Assembly: GCA_964585485.1 (NCBI GenBank) | Contig: CAZPDS010000050.1 | Coordinates: forward strand, 1 to 20,210 | DNA: 20,210 nucleotides | Direction of reading: 5' to 3' | Origin: CALGYY01 sp964585485 | GTDB lineage: Bacteria; Bacteroidota; Bacteroidia; Bacteroidales; CAIWKO01 | In this document: one piece after another, positions 16,660 to 20,210 of the stretch | How the letters are laid out: every line of letters begins with the position of its first letter | How positions within the stretch are numbered: position 1 is the first letter of the stretch | Made by a program: the position numbers and the translations under genes | The notes under the pieces: model-generated | Told to the model about the DNA's origin: nothing | What the model saw: the letters and a program-made list of their open reading frames with translations, nothing else | Databases searched by the model: none

Positions 16660-16702
16660 GACTTCATTGACCATCACCGAACAACATTCTAAATAAACAA
16701 AT

Positions 16703-19700
16703 ATGAAAGCTCAATTACTCCAACAAGTAAAACAGGAAAAGGCTTTTCAGGAAAACAACCGACCGGCTGGTGCATCAACAGCGAAGCTACTCATGCTTAT
16801 TGTTGCACTTATTATTGCCATTGCCCTTCCGGGGCGATTGGCGGCCCAGGCTGACAACTGCAACCAGGCAGCAGCGATAGCTGTAGGAACAGCTTGCAAC
16901 TACTCGACCTACACCAACGTGGGCGCGACCTTCTCGAATGTCACACCCGTCCCGGGCTGTGGCAGCTATGGTGCCACCTGTCAGGACGTTTGGTTTAAGG
17001 TAACGGCACCTGCCTCCGGTCATCTGATCATCAATTCCGAAGCCGGCGGCATAACCGACGGTGCGATGGCGCTTTATTCGGGGAACAACTGTAATGCACT
17101 TACGCTGGTTGAGTGTGATGACGACGACGGTGCGGGGAACATGCCTTTGCTGGACGTGACCGGACTTACACCCGGCGCCACCTATTATCTTGTTTTTTGG
17201 GAATTTGGAGGAGGCACCGCAGGGACTTTCAATTTGTGTGCATATGATGGTGCCGCTGGTGGCAGCACGGACAATGCGCTATGCCTTGGAGCAGATCCGT
17301 TCTGCACAGGCACCACCTATGATTTTCCGATGGGTGTGAACTCCGGAACGGGCGAAGTTGGCCCGGATTACGGCTGTTTATTTACCACACCGAATCCCAT
17401 TTGGTACTATTTGCAGGTGGCCACAGCTGGTCCCATCGAACTATATATGTATGGTTCGGCCGGTGCCGACATTGACTTCGTTTGCTGGGGTCCGTTCACT
17501 TCACCAACGGATCCATGTACCGCTGCTCTTACCGCCGGGGCGACCACGCCCACGCATTCGGATCCCGGGGCATCAGGCGATTATCCTTCCGGCAATATGA
17601 TTGACTGCAGCTACGATGCACAGGACATGGAATGGTGCTATATTCCCAATGCACAGGTTGGCGAAGTATACCTTGTCCTTATTACCAACTACAGCAACTC
17701 TGCGCAGAATGTCGTGTTTTCTCAAACTGGTGGCACAGGAGCCACCGACTGCAGCATTGTGGCACCGCCTATTACTAATAATGGCCCCTTGTGCGAGGGA
17801 CAGACCCTACAGTTGTCGGTGACTTCACCTATTACCGGCGCCACCTATTCCTGGACCGGGCCCAACGGATTCACGTCGTCAGCGATGAACCCCACCATTG
17901 CGAATGTTACCGCAGCCAATGCCGGAACCTATTCACTGGTTATTACTGTTGGCGGTGTAAGCAGTTCACCAGTAACAACCACCGTGGTCATTAACCCGTG
18001 GGTAACTCCTGGGTTTAACCAAATCGGAACGGTTTGCCAGGGGGATCCGGCGCCAGTTCTTCCCACAACATCCACCGATAACATCACCGGAACCTGGTCA
18101 CCCTCTACCGTATCAACGGCCGCTGTCGGATCAACCATCTACACCTTTACACCAGACGCTGGTCAGTGCGCCAACAACGTTACCATGTCCGTAGAAGTCA
18201 TCAACTGCTCCGTGGCGGCTCCCTGTCCTGACTATTCCAATAGCGTGGCAAGCGCCAATCAGCATTGTGGTGGCCAAATCTATTACTTTGAGGTAGCCAA
18301 CACGCTTTGCAATGGATTTTACTCATTTAACGTTGTCGGTAATTGGGGGACGCTATACGCCACTGAACTTACCTGGGCAGTTACCAGCAACCTGACCGGA
18401 AATATTATTATTCAAGATAATGTTCCGGGAAATAATCCGAATGGCGGTACATTCAATATTTCAAGCGGTGCCATTAACCCAGCCGTTCAGGGAAATGTAT
18501 TTACCCTGACCATATATGACACCTATGGCGACGGCTTTAACGGAACCGGCGGTTACATTGTCGTTCAACAGAACGGAGTAGATATCTGCAGTCAGATTGT
18601 TGGAGCATTTGGGGCGCAAGCGCATGTGATGTTTATGCCCAACCTCACTATTTCTCCGGCTACCATCACGATCACGACACCTTCCGGACCCATCACGCAA
18701 ACCGTTACCAATTGCCGGGATTTCATGGTGCCCATTCCCATCAACAGTTCACTTTTTTGCAATACATCAACCGTGAATCTGCCCTGGATTATTAACTGTG
18801 AATCGGACGGATCTACGCTTGCCAATGGCACGTATGCAATGACGATTTATCCAAATACGCCCACCAGCATGGACGACATTGTGGAAATCAATTTTGATTT
18901 AGCCACCTGCAAATGGGTATCGACCTGGCAGAACGATTGTGATTTGACGGATCTTGGTTCTGTTTTCACGATAACGCCGGATCCGACGGCTGCGGCCAAT
19001 GCCTGCGAAGCGCATTATCCGGAAACCTTCACCCTGCAATACAATGGAATTCCCAGTGGATTGGCCTGCTGCAATACGGCAGGTCCCAGTGTACCACTTA
19101 CCTATATTACCTCCGCTGGAACGGGAAACGTCGTAGCAGCCTCCACACCTTTTGGCGGCACCAACAATGCGGCCCTCCTTACTATTCCGCCAAGTGGTGA
19201 CGGTGGTGGAGCCATCGCCATTAACCTGGATTTTAACATGTCAGGCTATTGCAATGACAATGCGGCTTTGAATGATTTCTGGGTGACGATCCTTGTTGAT
19301 GGCATCGTGGTATCTGACGTTGAGTACTTTGCGCCAGCCACATCGGCATCCATCAATTTGGATCTTACAGATATTCCATTCTACGACCAGAATAGTGTAA
19401 TTACGGTATATGTCTATCCCAATGCCTTTACTGTTCTGACACCTGCAGGAAATACGACATTTGTTCCTGGTCATGCCTGTGGAGCCTCCCTAACTAATGC
19501 TGAGTGGACGGCGACCTATTTCAATTTATCAGTCAATGCTACCTTCAGCGAACTTGTTCCAACACCCGCGGCATGCAATTATTCCGTTGATAAAAACAAG
19601 CCATGCTGCGGAACAGTGCCAACAGCCAATGCTGCACAAACGATATGCACAGGGGCGCCATTCAGCTACGCGGCATGGCAGACCGCAGTTACGGCAGCCA

Positions 19701-20210
19701 ATTCGTCATGCCTTGTTTTTTCAAGTGTTACACCAGCCGGCGGCACAGTATTACCGGATGGAGTTTTCCCGAATGGAATTAACTTAGCGGATACAACCCT
19801 CATTCAGACGGTTGGTGCGTACGCCTATTGTGATATGAACGGTAATGGCACGTCCGATGCCGGTGACCTGTACACTTTATTAAGTAAGTACACACTGACG
19901 GTCAAGCCCGCACCGACTCTTACGGCCACAGCACTTCCGACAACAATTTGCACCTCCGAATCCTCCACACTTACCGCCACCAGCAACATTGCCGGCACTA
20001 CTTTCAGTTGGAATCCAGGAGGCCTTAGCGGATCGCCGGTCACAGTTACCCCTGGAAGTACCACCACCTACACGGTGACTGGTACGGCCAATGGATGTAC
20101 TGCTTCAGCCACCACTACCGTCACGGTGAATTCCTCCATCGTAGTTACCGCCAGCGCACTGCCAGCTACCGTTTGTAACGGAGCGGCCTCAACCCTCACC
20201 GCCAACGGTG
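16703..20210 (+). CDS. Large secreted multi-domain surface protein (3' end outside window)
   Basis: I translated one uninterrupted frame from ATG 16703 to the window edge, 1169 residues with no stop. A polar N-terminal stretch (1-28) precedes a signal-peptide core (29-42) and a likely cleavage site at LAA-QA (48/49). Two related Cys-rich beta domains follow: one at about 50-190, with DVWFKVTAPASGHLIIN and ATYYLVFWEFGGGTAGTFNLC (similar to pre-peptidase C-terminal-like domains), and one at about 192-350. An Ig-like module (about 355-432, CEGQTLQLSV to NAGTYSLVI) and more beta modules come next. YDTYGDGFNG lies near residue 605, and a calcium-loop-like DMNGNGTSDAGD near 1047. The visible end enters further Ig-like repeats (CTSESSTLTAT). 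A T9SS sorting domain is expected beyond the window but is not seen. Probably a surface adhesin. Confidence 0.85.
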   Translation, partial: MKAQLLQQVKQEKAFQENNRPAGASTAKLLMLIVALIIAIALPGRLAAQADNCNQAAAIAVGTACNYSTYTNVGATFSNVTPVPGCGSYGATCQDVWFKVTAPASGHLIINSEAGGITDGAMALYSGNNCNALTLVECDDDDGAGNMPLLDVTGLTPGATYYLVFWEFGGGTAGTFNLCAYDGAAGGSTDNALCLGADPFCTGTTYDFPMGVNSGTGEVGPDYGCLFTTPNPIWYYLQVATAGPIELYMYGSAGADIDFVCWGPFTSPTDPCTAALTAGATTPTHSDPGASGDYPSGNMIDCSYDAQDMEWCYIPNAQVGEVYLVLITNYSNSAQNVVFSQTGGTGATDCSIVAPPITNNGPLCEGQTLQLSVTSPITGATYSWTGPNGFTSSAMNPTIANVTAANAGTYSLVITVGGVSSSPVTTTVVINPWVTPGFNQIGTVCQGDPAPVLPTTSTDNITGTWSPSTVSTAAVGSTIYTFTPDAGQCANNVTMSVEVINCSVAAPCPDYSNSVASANQHCGGQIYYFEVANTLCNGFYSFNVVGNWGTLYATELTWAVTSNLTGNIIIQDNVPGNNPNGGTFNISSGAINPAVQGNVFTLTIYDTYGDGFNGTGGYIVVQQNGVDICSQIVGAFGAQAHVMFMPNLTISPATITITTPSGPITQTVTNCRDFMVPIPINSSLFCNTSTVNLPWIINCESDGSTLANGTYAMTIYPNTPTSMDDIVEINFDLATCKWVSTWQNDCDLTDLGSVFTITPDPTAAANACEAHYPETFTLQYNGIPSGLACCNTAGPSVPLTYITSAGTGNVVAASTPFGGTNNAALLTIPPSGDGGGAIAINLDFNMSGYCNDNAALNDFWVTILVDGIVVSDVEYFAPATSASINLDLTDIPFYDQNSVITVYVYPNAFTVLTPAGNTTFVPGHACGASLTNAEWTATYFNLSVNATFSELVPTPAACNYSVDKNKPCCGTVPTANAAQTICTGAPFSYAAWQTAVTAANSSCLVFSSVTPAGGTVLPDGVFPNGINLADTTLIQTVGAYAYCDMNGNGTSDAGDLYTLLSKYTLTVKPAPTLTATALPTTICTSESSTLTATSNIAGTTFSWNPGGLSGSPVTVTPGSTTTYTVTGTANGCTASATTTVTVNSSIVVTASALPATVCNGAASTLTANG

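Larger units (their letters stand above)
16126..16702 (+). other. AT-rich non-coding leader region of the second surface gene
   Basis: After the terminators, nearly 580 bp of very AT-rich DNA with no convincing gene. It contains a -7 element at 16390-16397 and a hairpin with a T tract at 16623-16659. If the -7 element is the active promoter, the gene has a 5' leader of about 300 nt. Confidence 0.6.

Noticed and set aside
17358..17994. Three short plus-strand frames in the second surface gene
   Set aside because: They are out of frame with the continuous 1169-residue reading frame that starts at 16703 and carries the signal peptide.

Overview
The window reads as a chromosomal segment of a free-living member of the Bacteroidota, roughly 50% GC. 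Three things support this. The promoters are of the Bacteroidota housekeeping type (-33 TTG, about 19 bp, -7 TAnnTTTG), and seven -7 elements are visible. Shine-Dalgarno sequences are nearly absent. Two very large secreted proteins are present, one ending in the C-terminal sorting domain of the type IX secretion system and carrying SprB repeats, which are typical of gliding Bacteroidota.

Region 1 (1-2900) holds housekeeping and unknown genes. A YitT-family membrane protein is cut by the left edge. An SRPBCC-fold membrane-anchored protein and a small lipoprotein form a divergent pair with their own promoters. A YigZ/IMPACT-family protein follows, divergent from parE. Region 2 (2900-4800) is parE, the ATPase/TOPRIM subunit of topoisomerase IV, closed by a compact hairpin that can serve both converging genes.

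Region 3 (4820-9063, all minus strand) looks like a carbamoyl-phosphate/arginine catabolic operon. It is transcribed as carbamate kinase (arcC), a zinc-ribbon Yip1-like membrane protein, a small four-helix membrane protein, then ornithine carbamoyltransferase. A universal stress protein gene lies upstream; its terminator runs into the -33 element of the arcC promoter. OTCase and carbamate kinase together can turn citrulline plus phosphate into ornithine, ATP, CO2 and ammonia. No arginine deiminase is visible, and the two membrane proteins between the enzymes are the least explained part of the operon.

Region 4 (9064-20210) is a surface-protein locus. Two long genes on the plus strand are each preceded by about 680 bp of AT-rich non-coding DNA. 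The first encodes a 2090-residue T9SS substrate with thirteen SprB repeats of about 76 residues (228-bp DNA period), a lectin-like domain, Ig-like modules, two PKD domains and a type B C-terminal domain. The second encodes a multi-domain secreted protein that runs off the right edge. They probably act as surface adhesins or gliding components. I see no tRNA, rRNA, CRISPR array, insertion sequence or phage gene. No clearly new system is demonstrated. The best leads are the operon's two unexplained membrane genes, the internal duplication history of the repeat array, and the long AT-rich leaders of the surface genes.
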